A stretch of DNA of 54,094 nt from Beijerinckiaceae bacterium (GTDB lineage Bacteria > Pseudomonadota > Alphaproteobacteria > Rhizobiales > Beijerinckiaceae): NCBI GenBank assembly GCA_019745195.1, contig JAIETL010000018.1, forward strand, positions 1 to 54,094, in the 5' to 3' direction. Made by a program: the position numbers and the translations under genes. The notes beneath the pieces are model-generated. The model worked only from the letters and a program-made list of their open reading frames with translations. It was not told the origin of the DNA and searched no databases. Positions 1 through 8,386 of the stretch are shown here, piece after piece; the stretch's first letter is position 1; each line of letters begins with the position of its first letter.

Positions 1-269
<269 letters not shown>

Positions 270-698
270 TCACGCGCCCGTGTCGGCGGCGAGCCCAGCT
301 GCAGCGATGCCGGCGACGGCGGCGGCCTCGTCATTGTCGGAGGTGTCGCCCGAAATGCCGACCGCGCCAAGCAGCGAGCCCGAGACGTCGCGGATCAGCA
401 CGCCGCCGGGGACCGGCACCAGCGAGCCGCCGACCGCATGGGTCGCGGCCTCGACGAAATAGGGGCGCTCCAGCGCCATCTTGTGCAGCGCACGCGAGCC
501 GATCCCCATGGCCACCGCGCCGTGCGCCTTGCCGATCGCGATCTCGCCGCGCTTCAGGCTGGTCCCGTCCTGCGCTGCGAAGGCCTTCAGCGCGCCGCGC
601 GCATCGAGCACCGCGATCGCCAACGGCTTGAAGCCGGCCTTGTCGGCATGGCTGAGGGCTGCGGTCAGCAGGGTCTGGGCGTGGGCGAGGGTCAGCAT
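270..698 (-). CDS. GlcG/HbpS family heme-binding-type protein
   Basis: A 142-residue protein matching the whole length of the GlcG/HbpS family: N-terminal helix (LTLAHAQTLLTAALSHADKAGFKPLAIAVLDARGAL), then the conserved tail GGVLIRDVSGSLLGAVGISGDTSDNDEAAA. Members are small cytoplasmic or secreted proteins that bind heme or cobalamin, or sit in glycolate and diol operons; the actual ligand is often unknown. No signal peptide is visible. The start ATG at 698 follows GGAG. It lies just upstream of the ferredoxin-NADP reductase in the same direction and may be co-transcribed. The family is clear, the function is not. Confidence 0.8.
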   Translation of the reverse strand: MLTLAHAQTLLTAALSHADKAGFKPLAIAVLDARGALKAFAAQDGTSLKRGEIAIGKAHGAVAMGIGSRALHKMALERPYFVEAATHAVGGSLVPVPGGVLIRDVSGSLLGAVGISGDTSDNDEAAAVAGIAAAGLAADTGA

Positions 699-868
699 GG
701 CGGCGCTCCGGTTGAGGTCGCGGGTGCTTGTGCCAGCGCGAGCGGGCGCGCGAAAGCCGTCACCTGCGGAAAACTGCTTTGCCGGATGACGGGCCCAGGC
801 TCGAATCCGTCTTGAACTTGTCGCGGCGAGCGGGCTTGATGCCTGTCCAGGGACAAAAGGAGACGTCG

Positions 869-1312
869 ATGGGTCTGTTCAGTTTCATCAAGGAAGCCGG
901 CGCCAAGATCTTCGGATCGGGTGAGGCGAAGGCGGCGACGCCCGACGCGTTGCAGAAGGAACTGGCCGGCCACGGCCTGCCCTCCGACGTCAAGATCGAC
1001 GTCAATGGCGACAAGGTGAAGATCACCGGCAAGGCGATGACCACCGAGGAGGCCGAGAAGATCATTCTCGCGCTCGGCAACACGGCCGGCGTCGCGCAGG
1101 TCGAGTCCGAGCTGATCGTCACCAAGGAAGCGCCGGCTGCGGTGTTCTACACCGTGAAGAAGGGCGATACGCTCTGGAAAATCGCCGAAACGCATTACGG
1201 CAAGGGCCAGGGCGCGAAATACACCGAGATCGTCAAGGCGAACACGCCGCCGGTGAAGAACCCCGATCTGATCCAGCCCGGCTGGGTGCTGCGGATTCCT
1301 GCCCAGGCCTGA
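869..1312 (+). CDS. lysM: LysM/BON-domain protein (YgaU/Kbp-like)
   Basis: A 147-residue protein. Residues ~20-85 form a BON-like domain (SDVKIDVNGDKVKITGKAMTTEEAEK) and residues ~90-145 a LysM domain (YTVKKGDTLWKIAETHYGKGQGAKYTEIVKAN). This is the architecture and length of E. coli LysM/Kbp (149 aa), a cytoplasmic K+-binding protein. No signal peptide is present, in line with that role. I chose the ATG at 869 because AAAGGAGA lies 6 bp upstream; the same frame is open further back but has no ribosome site. It converges on the next gene with only 7 bp between stop codons. The family is well supported; potassium binding is inferred. Confidence 0.85.
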   Translation: MGLFSFIKEAGAKIFGSGEAKAATPDALQKELAGHGLPSDVKIDVNGDKVKITGKAMTTEEAEKIILALGNTAGVAQVESELIVTKEAPAAVFYTVKKGDTLWKIAETHYGKGQGAKYTEIVKANTPPVKNPDLIQPGWVLRIPAQA

Positions 1313-1326
1313 CCTGTCGTCAGGCC
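1306..1326. terminator. Hairpin spanning both stop codons of convergent genes
   Basis: A perfect 8-bp inverted repeat (GGCCTGAC, 5-nt loop, GTCAGGCC) contains the TGA of the lysM-type gene in one arm and the TGA of the opposing gene in the other. There is no T-run on either side, so it may act as a weak bidirectional terminator or an mRNA 3'-end stabiliser. Confidence 0.5.
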
Positions 1327-2369
1327 CGCGCCGCCTTCGGCAAGGCGTGGCCGATCCTGACGCAACCCCAATGTCGGCCCCGGACGAAAACCGGGGCCGA
1401 CAGGTCGGCGACAACGCCGAGCGGCTCGTGACCCGGTCGACGACGATAGGTCTGGACGAGAGCCTTCTGTGAAAAACGCGCCGCGCGCAGGATAACCGCG
1501 TCGATGACGGCGTTTTCCGATCGCTCATGGTCGCCCGGGTCTTGTTCATCGCGGCCTTGGCCGCCGCTTGAAGTCACCCCGGTGACGGACGTTGTAAATC
1601 CGTTCCTGTCGGTCGCGGCGACATAGACCATGTCGTCAGTGGACGGCAGCGCCCGCGTCATCAGGGCCCGCAGCCGCGACGCCAGCGTCCCCGACCCGTC
1701 GCCTGTCCGCCAGGTCCGCGCCACGAACAGATCGTCGGGCGCGACGATGCTGTCCGAAATGGCGATCTCGAACAGGCTCTCGGTCTCGTTGGCCAGCGCC
1801 GTCGCCTGCCAGAGCCTGGCTTCATAATGGGCCGCCCAGTCCAGCATCTCGTCGGCAAGCCTCGTGGCGCAAGCCATGGCCCCGGGTGCGAAGGCGAGAT
1901 GGACAAGGCGATCGGCGTCGGTCACGACGGTCGTGGCCAGGGCAGGGTCGTCGCCCAACACGAGTTCCGCATCGAGCGACTGGTGCGCCGCAAGGCCTTC
2001 GACCGGCGCGAGCAGAGCGCCGCCCTGGCCAAGATCGAGCAGCGTCACCGCCGCGTCTCGCGCCGCCAGACGCAGGACGCCGGCCTTCGCGAGCGGCCAG
2101 CGCGGGCTGAGCCGGCGTTCGCCGCCCGGAAGCGTCGAAAGCGCCACGAGCAACCGGAGCCGTGCCGTCGCGCTTCGTGCAGCCGCCGGCGTGGCGTTCT
2201 CGCCCATCGCCGCGACACTGGCGCGGATATGTGCGATGCGGCCTGCGAAGCTGGTGTCGCCGACAGACCCGACCCGTCCACCGGCGCGCAAGGCAAGGCG
2301 GTTCACGGTCCGGCTCTCGCCGAGCAACCGTTGCTGGACCGCGTCCCAGTGGTCGGGCTCGTCGCGCAT
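1320..2369 (-). CDS. Orphan PilZ-like plus chemoreceptor-tail-like sensor protein
   Basis: A 349-residue protein with no membrane segment. The middle (~105-200) resembles a degenerate PilZ domain: an RxxxR-type element (RRLSPR) followed by LDLGQGGALLAP, where family members usually have D/N-x-S-x-x-G. The last ~130 residues (from PDDLFVARTW through YVAATDRNGF, LVQTYRRR and APVFVRGRHWGCVRIGH) resemble the C-terminal cache-like segment that follows the signalling domain in many rhizobial methyl-accepting chemotaxis proteins. The methyl-accepting hairpin itself (the IAxQTNLLALNA region) is absent. It could be a stand-alone sensor or a remnant of a larger receptor. The reading frame is intact. 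It diverges from the TRAP operon. Function is unknown. Confidence 0.6.
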   Translation of the reverse strand: MRDEPDHWDAVQQRLLGESRTVNRLALRAGGRVGSVGDTSFAGRIAHIRASVAAMGENATPAAARSATARLRLLVALSTLPGGERRLSPRWPLAKAGVLRLAARDAAVTLLDLGQGGALLAPVEGLAAHQSLDAELVLGDDPALATTVVTDADRLVHLAFAPGAMACATRLADEMLDWAAHYEARLWQATALANETESLFEIAISDSIVAPDDLFVARTWRTGDGSGTLASRLRALMTRALPSTDDMVYVAATDRNGFTTSVTGVTSSGGQGRDEQDPGDHERSENAVIDAVILRAARFSQKALVQTYRRRPGHEPLGVVADLSAPVFVRGRHWGCVRIGHALPKAARA

Positions 2370-2380
2370 GGATTGTATTT

Positions 2381-2386
2381 ATTATA
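2381..2386 (-). promoter_or_regulatory. Possible -10 element very close to the sensor gene start
   Basis: In an unusually AT-rich stretch, the reverse strand reads TATAAT only 12 bp before the ATG at 2369. If used, the transcript would start within a few bases of the start codon, giving a nearly leaderless mRNA. No good -35 element is visible at 16-18 bp. Confidence 0.3.
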
Positions 2387-2432
2387 TAGATACTACCAAT
2401 GCGTGAATCGCGCGACGAGCACATGCGGCCGC

Positions 2433-2461
2433 TTGACGGAATTGGTTGCCTAGGCAACTAT
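2433..2461 (+). promoter_or_regulatory. Promoter with an overlapping palindromic operator, upstream of the TRAP operon
   Basis: TTGACG at 2433-2438 is followed after 17 bp by AACTAT at 2456-2461, a plausible sigma-70 promoter. A perfect 14-bp palindrome, GTTGCCTAGGCAAC (2445-2458), fills the spacer and enters the -10 box, the usual position of a repressor site. It lies 157 bp before the dctP start and also upstream of the divergent sensor gene. The regulator is not identifiable from sequence; the symmetry suits a dimeric MarR- or GntR-type protein. Confidence 0.55.
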
Positions 2462-2614
2462 TTTGTCCGGCGAGGAGATGAGGATGCAGCCTTCAGGCTT
2501 GCGTCCGTCAGGCTTTGCCGGTCATGTTGCCGCTCGAATGCAGCAGCCCTGTCATGCGCCGATGGCATGACCCGGCAAGTTGCGCAAACGCACATCCCTT
2601 GGGAGGGGACCACG

Positions 2615-3667
2615 ATGAGCTTCGATCGCCGCCGATTCCTGACACTGGCCGGCTCCGCCGTCGCCGCGCCCGCCGTCCTGCGGGCAACCCGCGCCAATGC
2701 GCAGGAGGTGACGCTGCGGATGCATCACTTCCTGCCGCCCGTTTCGAACGGGCACGCCAAGTTCCTCAAGCCCTGGGCCGACAAGGTCGCGGCGGAATCG
2801 AACGGGCGCATCAAGATCGACATCTTCCCGTCGATGCAACTCGGCGGCACGCCGCCGCAGCTCTTCGACCAGGCGCGCGATGGCGTCGCCGACATCGTCT
2901 GGACGCTGCCGGGCTCGACGCCGGGCCGCTTCACTGGCGTCGAGGCCTTCGAGCTGCCCTTCGTCGCCAACAAGAAGGGCCTCGTGAACTCGCTGGCGCT
3001 GGCCGACTACGCCGAGGCCAACCTCGCGCAGGAGTTCCGCGAGGTGAAGCCGATCTGCCTCTGGGCGCATGATCACGGCCTGATCCACGCCAACAAGGCG
3101 ATCAAGACGATCGACGATCTCAAAGGCCTGAAGCTGCGTTTCCCGACACGGCTGGCCGGCGAGGCGCTGCGGGCGCTCGGCGTCAACGCCATCGGCATGC
3201 CGGTGCCGCAGGTGCCGGAATCGCTGGCGCAGCGCGTCATCGACGGCGCTGTGATCCCGTGGGAGGTGGTGCCGGCGCTCAAGGTGCATGAGCTGGTCAA
3301 GTTCCACACCGAGATCCCCGGCTCTCCGACGCTTTACACTGCGACCTTCATCCTCGCGATGAACCGCGCCAAATACGACGCGATGCCGGCCGATCTGAAG
3401 GCTGTGATCGACAAGAACTCCGGCGCCGTGGCGTCGGCCATGGCCGGCAAGGTCTGGGACGACCAGGCCGTGGTCGTTTCCGACATGGTGCGCAAGCGCG
3501 GCAATACCATCAGCGTTCTTGAAGAGGCCGAGGCGGCGCGCTGGCGCAAGGCCACCGAACCGGTAATCGAGGGCTGGCTGAAGACCGCCAAGGACAAGGG
3601 CCTCGACGGCGAGAAGCTGCTGGCGAGCGCGCGAGCCGCGCTGGCCAAGCACGAAAAGGCGGCCTGA
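2615..3667 (+). CDS. dctP: TRAP transporter solute-binding protein (DctP family)
   Basis: A 350-residue periplasmic binding protein. The N-terminus has a twin-arginine signal (DRRRFLTLAGSAVAAPAVL, cleavage near residue 30), followed by the DctP fold: MHHFLPPVSNGHAKFLKPWADKV, LKGLKLRFPTRLAGEALRALG, and VIPWEVVPALKVHELVKFH. It delivers a carboxylate-type substrate to the DctQM permease; the substrate cannot be named. I chose the ATG at 2615 because GGGAGGGGA lies 5 bp upstream; the frame is open further upstream but without a ribosome site or homology. It is first in an operon with dctQ (10 bp downstream), dctM and a rhodanese gene. The promoter and palindrome at 2433-2461 are the likely control point. 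Confidence 0.9.
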   Translation: MSFDRRRFLTLAGSAVAAPAVLRATRANAQEVTLRMHHFLPPVSNGHAKFLKPWADKVAAESNGRIKIDIFPSMQLGGTPPQLFDQARDGVADIVWTLPGSTPGRFTGVEAFELPFVANKKGLVNSLALADYAEANLAQEFREVKPICLWAHDHGLIHANKAIKTIDDLKGLKLRFPTRLAGEALRALGVNAIGMPVPQVPESLAQRVIDGAVIPWEVVPALKVHELVKFHTEIPGSPTLYTATFILAMNRAKYDAMPADLKAVIDKNSGAVASAMAGKVWDDQAVVVSDMVRKRGNTISVLEEAEAARWRKATEPVIEGWLKTAKDKGLDGEKLLASARAALAKHEKAA

Positions 3668-3677
3668 CGTCAGCACC

Positions 3678-4181
3678 ATGTCGGAACCGGGGGCAGACGG
3701 GACAGCGTCCGGTTTCGACAGGGCGGTGCAGGGGATTGCGCTTCTGGGAGGCGTGCTGCTGATCGCGCTGGCGACGACGATCGTCGTCAGCGTGACGCTC
3801 CGCAGCGATCTTGTCGGCAAGGCCGGCGTGCCGGGCGATTTCGAGCTGGTGCAGATGGCGACCGGCGTCGCCGCCTTCTGCTTCCTGCCGTGGTGCCAGC
3901 TCCGGCGCGGCAACATCTTCGTCGATACCTTCACGCTCAAGCTGCCGCAGCGCTGGCAGCGCGGCATCGATGCGGGCTGGGACGTGGTCTACGGCCTTGC
4001 CATGGCGCTGATCGCCTGGCGATTGGGCGTCGGCGCGCGCGCGGCCTTCGCCAGCGGCGAAAACACGATGGTCCTGCAGTTTCCGAGCTATCTGCCGATC
4101 GGGTTCTGCGCGGCTCTGGCTGCGCTGGTCTCGGTCACCGCCTTCGTCAGCGCGCGACGTCTGCTGAAAGCGTCCTCATGA
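3678..4181 (+). CDS. dctQ: TRAP transporter small permease (DctQ family)
   Basis: A 167-residue protein with four predicted membrane helices (for example IALLGGVLLIALATTIVVSV and the segment around GVAAFCFLPWCQLRRGNIFVD). This is the size and topology of DctQ subunits, which form the small membrane component of TRAP transporters together with DctM. LPWCQLRRGNIFVDTFT matches the conserved DctQ motif region. It starts 10 bp after dctP and its TGA overlaps the ATG of dctM (ATGA), showing tight translational coupling. Confidence 0.9.
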   Translation: MSEPGADGTASGFDRAVQGIALLGGVLLIALATTIVVSVTLRSDLVGKAGVPGDFELVQMATGVAAFCFLPWCQLRRGNIFVDTFTLKLPQRWQRGIDAGWDVVYGLAMALIAWRLGVGARAAFASGENTMVLQFPSYLPIGFCAALAALVSVTAFVSARRLLKASS

Positions 4182-5497
4182 GCGGGGCTGCGCTGGCGCT
4201 GACGGGATTTGGCGTGCTGCTCGCCCTGATGGCGCTCAGGCTGCCCATCGGGCTCGCCATGATGCTGGTCGGCAGCCTCGGCTACATCCAGCTCAACGGG
4301 CTCGATCCGTTCCTGAACTACATCCGCACCACGCCCTACCAGATCTTCGCCAATTACACGCTGTCGGTGATCCCGCTTTTCGTGCTGATGGGGGCCTTCG
4401 CGGAGCGCTCCGGGCTGGCGGGCGATTTGTTCAAGGCGGCCTCGGCGCTGGTCGGGCATCGTCGCGGCGGGCTCGGGATGGCGGTGATCGGGGCCTGCAC
4501 CGGCTTTGGCGCGATCTGCGGCTCGGCGGTGGCGACCACGGCGACGTTCGCGCGCGCGGCGCTCCCGGAGCTGCGGCGCTATCGCTACGATCCCGGCTTC
4601 TCCTGCGGCGTCGTCGCGGTCGGCGGCACTCTGGGCATTTTGATCCCGCCCTCGGTCATTCTGGTCGTCTATGCCATCTCGACCGAGCAGAACATCGCCA
4701 AACTGTTCAAGGCGGCGCTGATTCCAGGCCTGATGGCGACGGCCATGTACTGCATCACCATCGCGATCGTGACGCGGCTGAACCCGGCGCTCGCACCGGC
4801 CCATGAGCGCGTCGCCTGGGCCGACAGGGTGCGGCCCCTGCTGGGCGTTTTGCCCGCCATGGCGGTCGCGCTTGTCGTGGTCGGCGGCATCTATGGCGGC
4901 GTCTTCACGCCGACCGAGGGCGCATCCGTCGGGGCCTTCATCATGCTGCTGATCGGCGTCCTGCGCCGGACGCTCGGGCTCGGGGAAATCAGACAGGCGA
5001 TCCTGCAGACGGCCGAGACCTCCGCGATGATCTTCGCGATCCTGCTCGGCGCGGAAATCTTCAATGCCTTCCTCGCGCTGACCCAGGTCCCCACCGCCGC
5101 CGCCGAGATGATCGCCGCCTCCGGCTGGGGGCCCTACACCGTGCTGATCGGCCTGCTGCTGTTCTACATCGTGCTGGGCGGCGTGATGGACGAACTCGCC
5201 ATGATCCTGCTCACCCTGCCGGTGTTCTTCCCGATCGTGACCGCGCTCGATTTCGGCATGGCGTCCGACGAGGTCGCGCTCTGGTTCGGCATTCTCGTGC
5301 TGGTCGTGGTCGGCATCGGCATGACCTGCCCGCCGATCGGGCTCAACGTCTTCGTCGTCGCCTCGCTGGCGCGCGACGTGCCCGTGACGCGGATCTATCG
5401 CGGCGTGCTGCCTTTCGTGCTGTCGGACGTGGTCCGGCTCGCGATCCTTGTGGCGTTCCCGGCGCTCTCGCTTTATCTGGTCAGACTGCTGGATTGA
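4178..5497 (+). CDS. dctM: TRAP transporter large permease (DctM family)
   Basis: A 439-residue protein rich in membrane helices, with landmarks of DctM: LRLPIGLAMMLVGSLGY near the start, GAICGSAVATTATFARAALPELRRYRYDPGFSCG around residue 110-140, and GTLGILIPPSVILVVY. It is the ion-coupled transport channel of the TRAP system in the inner membrane. The ATG at 4178 overlaps the dctQ stop in an ATGA arrangement; longer in-frame starts would lie inside dctQ and add no homologous sequence. The last 4 bp overlap the rhodanese gene, so all four genes are likely one transcript. Confidence 0.92.
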   Translation: MSGAALALTGFGVLLALMALRLPIGLAMMLVGSLGYIQLNGLDPFLNYIRTTPYQIFANYTLSVIPLFVLMGAFAERSGLAGDLFKAASALVGHRRGGLGMAVIGACTGFGAICGSAVATTATFARAALPELRRYRYDPGFSCGVVAVGGTLGILIPPSVILVVYAISTEQNIAKLFKAALIPGLMATAMYCITIAIVTRLNPALAPAHERVAWADRVRPLLGVLPAMAVALVVVGGIYGGVFTPTEGASVGAFIMLLIGVLRRTLGLGEIRQAILQTAETSAMIFAILLGAEIFNAFLALTQVPTAAAEMIAASGWGPYTVLIGLLLFYIVLGGVMDELAMILLTLPVFFPIVTALDFGMASDEVALWFGILVLVVVGIGMTCPPIGLNVFVVASLARDVPVTRIYRGVLPFVLSDVVRLAILVAFPALSLYLVRLLD

Positions 5498-5826
5498 GCG
5501 AGGGACAGGGCTTGCTGGTGCATGATCTCGATATGGCGGCGGTCGAGGCCGGCCTCGCCGACGGCTCCATCCTGATCGTCGATGTCCGCGAGCCGCATGA
5601 ATTCGCCGCCGGGCGCATCCCCGGCTCGGTCTCGCTGCCGCTCTCGCGCTTCGACCCCGCCGACATCCCTGACGCGCCGGGCAAGCGCATCGTGCTCTCC
5701 TGCGCCGCCGGCATGCGGTCGCTCAGGGCGCTGGAGTTCGCGCAATCGGCTGGTCTTGACATCGACAGCCACTATATCGGTGGCTTCAAGGACTGGGCGA
5801 TGCGAGGCGGGCCGGTCGAGCTTTGA
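5494..5826 (+). CDS. Single-domain rhodanese-like sulfurtransferase
   Basis: A 110-residue rhodanese domain: ILIVDVREPHEFAAGRIPGSVSLPLSRF at the N-terminus, then the active-site loop LSCAAGMRS with the catalytic cysteine in a six-residue CAAGMR loop, and IGGFKDWAMRGGPVE at the end. Such proteins transfer sulfane sulfur or act as scaffolds. Translation probably begins at TTG 5494, overlapping the dctM stop, which suggests coupling to the TRAP operon. A sulfur-containing TRAP substrate is possible, but that is only guilt by association. Confidence 0.85.
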   Translation: MSEGQGLLVHDLDMAAVEAGLADGSILIVDVREPHEFAAGRIPGSVSLPLSRFDPADIPDAPGKRIVLSCAAGMRSLRALEFAQSAGLDIDSHYIGGFKDWAMRGGPVEL

Positions 5827-5942
5827 TCGCCGCCCGTCGGCCTCTTGTGCGCTGAGCGCATTGCCGCACATCGCCGCACGGGGCTGACGCCGCGCGCGTC
5901 CTGCGCCAGTTTTACAATTGAACGATCCGAGGATGTGAGCCG

Positions 5943-8252
5943 ATGCGCCCGATGAAGTTTGGATTTGGACAGCCGGTTCGCCGGGTCGAGGACCATCGGC
6001 TGACGACGGGCGCGGGGCGCTACACCGACGACACGGCCGTCGAGGGCGCTCTGCACGGCTTCGTGCTGCGCTCGCAATATGCCCATGCCAGGTTCGAGAT
6101 CCGCGACAAGGAGGCCGCCCGCAGGATGAAGGGCGTCAAGCTGATCCTGACCGGCGAGGACGTCGCCCATCTCGGCGACATTCCGTGCAAGGGCCTGATC
6201 AAGACGCTGTCGGGCGAGCCGGTGACGCCGACGCATGTGCCGGTGCTCCCGATCGACACCGTGCGCCATGTCGGCGAGGCGGTGGCATTCATCGTCGCCG
6301 AGACGCTCGACCAGGCGCGCGATGCAGCCGAGGCGATCGACATCGAATGGGAGAGTCTGCCCTCGGTGACCGGCATCTCCGAGGCGCTCGATCCCAAGGC
6401 GCCGCAGGTCTGGCCGGACCGCAAGGGCAACATCGCCTTCGAGGCCGAGCAGGGCGACCGCGCGAAGACCGAGAAGGCCTTCGCCAAGGCGGCCAAAACG
6501 GTGTCGGTGACGATCGTCAACAATCGGCTGGCGTCGAACTATATGGAGACACGCGCCTGCATCGCCGAATACGACAAGGGCGCCAAGCGCTGGACCCTGA
6601 CGCTCGGCAGCCAGGGCAGCCACGGCACGCGCGACATCCTCGCCAAGAACATCCTCAAGGTCGATCCCGCCCGCATCCGTGTGGTCACGCCCGATGTCGG
6701 CGGCGGCTTCGGCACCAAGATATTCATGTATCGCGAGTATCCGCTGACCATGGTGGCGGCCGAGAAGCTCAAGCGCCCGGTGCGTTGGGTTGCCGACCGC
6801 ACCGAGCATTTCCTCGCCGACACGCATGGCCGCGCCAATCTCGCGACCGCGACGATGGCGCTCGACGCCAAGGGCAAATTCATCGGCCTGAAGGTCGATC
6901 TCGCCGCCGAGATGGGGGCCTATCTCTCGCAGTATGGGCCCTTCATTCCCTGGGTCGGCACCACGATGACGCCGGGCTGCTACAACATTCCGGCCGTCCA
7001 CGTGCATTTCAAGGGCGTGCTGACCAACACCACGCCGGTTGACGCCTATCGCGGCGCAGGCCGCCCCGAGGCCGCCTATCTGATCGAGCGGCTGGTCGAC
7101 GCCATCGCCATGGAGACCGGCAAGACGCCCGACGCCGTGCGGGCGCTAAACTTCGTCAAACCGAGCGAAATGCCGCACAAGACGCAGACCGGGCCGACCT
7201 ATGATTCCGGCGAGTTCGAGGGCCATATGCGCCGCGCCATGGAGGTGGCGGACTGGAAGGGCTTCAAGACCCGGCTCAAGGCCTCTACCAAGGCCGGCAA
7301 GATCCGCGGCATCGGCATGGGCTGTTATATCGAGGCCTGCGGCGGCGGCGGGCCGGAAAGCTCGACCGTGATCCTCGAGAAGGACGGCATGGTCACCGTG
7401 CTGATCGGCACCCAGTCGAACGGGCAGGGGCACGAGACCGCCTATTCCCAGCTCGTCTCGCAGCATCTCGACATTCCGATGGACCGCATCCGCGTCATCC
7501 AGGGCGACACCGACAAGGTCGAGACCGGGTCAGGAACCGGCGGCTCGCGCTCGATCCCGGTCGGCGGGGCGGCGCTGAACAAGGCGACCGAAATCCTGTC
7601 GGACAATCTGAAGCAACTCGCTTCGGAGAAGTTGGAGGCCGGCGTCGGCGACCTCGAGATCGTCGATGGCGCGGTGCGCATTGTCGGCACCGACAAGGCG
7701 CTCGATCTCGCCGCGATCGCGGCGCTGCCGGGCGCAACCACCGCCATGCTGCGGGTCCATCAGAGCTGGCAGCCGCCCGAAGCGACCTATCCCAACGGCA
7801 CGCATGTCTGCGAGCTGGAGGTCGATCCCGCAACCGGCAACACCGAGATCCTCAACTATGTCGTGGTCGATGATTTCGGCGTGACGCTGAATCCGATCAT
7901 GCTGATGGGCCAGGTTCATGGCGGCGCGGGGCAGGGCATCGGCCAGGCGCTGATGGAGGAGATCAAGTTCGACTCGTCGGGTCAGATGCTGACCGCGACC
8001 TTCATGGACTACGCCCTGCCGCGCGCCATCGACATTCCGAATTTTCACTTCGAGACGCGCAATGTCCGCTGCGTCACCAACGCCATCGGCGTCAAGGGCG
8101 CGGGCGAGGCCGGCGCGATCGGGGCCTGTCCGGCGGTGATGAACGCCATGGTCGATGCGCTCAACCGGGCAGCCGGTATCAAGGCGATCGACATGCCGGC
8201 CACGCCGGTGAAGGTGTTCAATGCGCTGAAGGCGGCGGGATATCCGCTTTGA
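5943..8252 (+). CDS. Xanthine dehydrogenase/CoxL-family molybdopterin-binding large subunit (form II type)
   Basis: A 769-residue molybdenum hydroxylase large subunit. It opens with FGQPVRRVEDHRLTTGAGRYTDD, has the cofactor loop GGGFGTK near residue 253, the form II signature AYRGAGR near residue 368 (form I CO dehydrogenases have AYxCSFR there), and the catalytic-glutamate motif GAGEAG near residue 720. It should oxidise an aldehyde or N-heterocycle rather than CO. No signal peptide is visible. The iron-sulfur (CoxS) and FAD (CoxM) partners are not adjacent; two c-type cytochrome genes follow instead. A GAGGATG ribosome site precedes the ATG. Family is certain, substrate unknown. Confidence 0.88.
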   Translation: MRPMKFGFGQPVRRVEDHRLTTGAGRYTDDTAVEGALHGFVLRSQYAHARFEIRDKEAARRMKGVKLILTGEDVAHLGDIPCKGLIKTLSGEPVTPTHVPVLPIDTVRHVGEAVAFIVAETLDQARDAAEAIDIEWESLPSVTGISEALDPKAPQVWPDRKGNIAFEAEQGDRAKTEKAFAKAAKTVSVTIVNNRLASNYMETRACIAEYDKGAKRWTLTLGSQGSHGTRDILAKNILKVDPARIRVVTPDVGGGFGTKIFMYREYPLTMVAAEKLKRPVRWVADRTEHFLADTHGRANLATATMALDAKGKFIGLKVDLAAEMGAYLSQYGPFIPWVGTTMTPGCYNIPAVHVHFKGVLTNTTPVDAYRGAGRPEAAYLIERLVDAIAMETGKTPDAVRALNFVKPSEMPHKTQTGPTYDSGEFEGHMRRAMEVADWKGFKTRLKASTKAGKIRGIGMGCYIEACGGGGPESSTVILEKDGMVTVLIGTQSNGQGHETAYSQLVSQHLDIPMDRIRVIQGDTDKVETGSGTGGSRSIPVGGAALNKATEILSDNLKQLASEKLEAGVGDLEIVDGAVRIVGTDKALDLAAIAALPGATTAMLRVHQSWQPPEATYPNGTHVCELEVDPATGNTEILNYVVVDDFGVTLNPIMLMGQVHGGAGQGIGQALMEEIKFDSSGQMLTATFMDYALPRAIDIPNFHFETRNVRCVTNAIGVKGAGEAGAIGACPAVMNAMVDALNRAAGIKAIDMPATPVKVFNALKAAGYPL

Positions 8253-8257
8253 TGCAA

Positions 8258-8287
8258 GATTTGATTTGCTCCAATGCAAATTAAATC
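8258..8287. terminator. AT-rich hairpin after the molybdenum hydroxylase gene
   Basis: GATTTGATTTGC, a 6-nt loop, then GCAAATTAAATC: 11 of 12 positions pair. It starts 6 bp after the stop codon and is strikingly AT-rich for this genome. No T-run follows, so termination is possible but unproven; it could equally be a protein-binding palindrome in front of the cytochrome gene. Confidence 0.4.
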
Positions 8288-8386
8288 GCGTGATTGAGAC
8301 TTGGCGTCGTCATCGTCATCGGGTGATCTGGAGCGGTTCTAACAAGGCAGGGTGGAGCACACTCGGCCGACCGCGAGGATGACCCG

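Noticed and set aside
2399..2614. N-terminal extension of dctP
   Set aside because: The frame is open but a twin-arginine signal and a strong ribosome site mark the start at 2615, and the promoter and palindrome lie in the extension.
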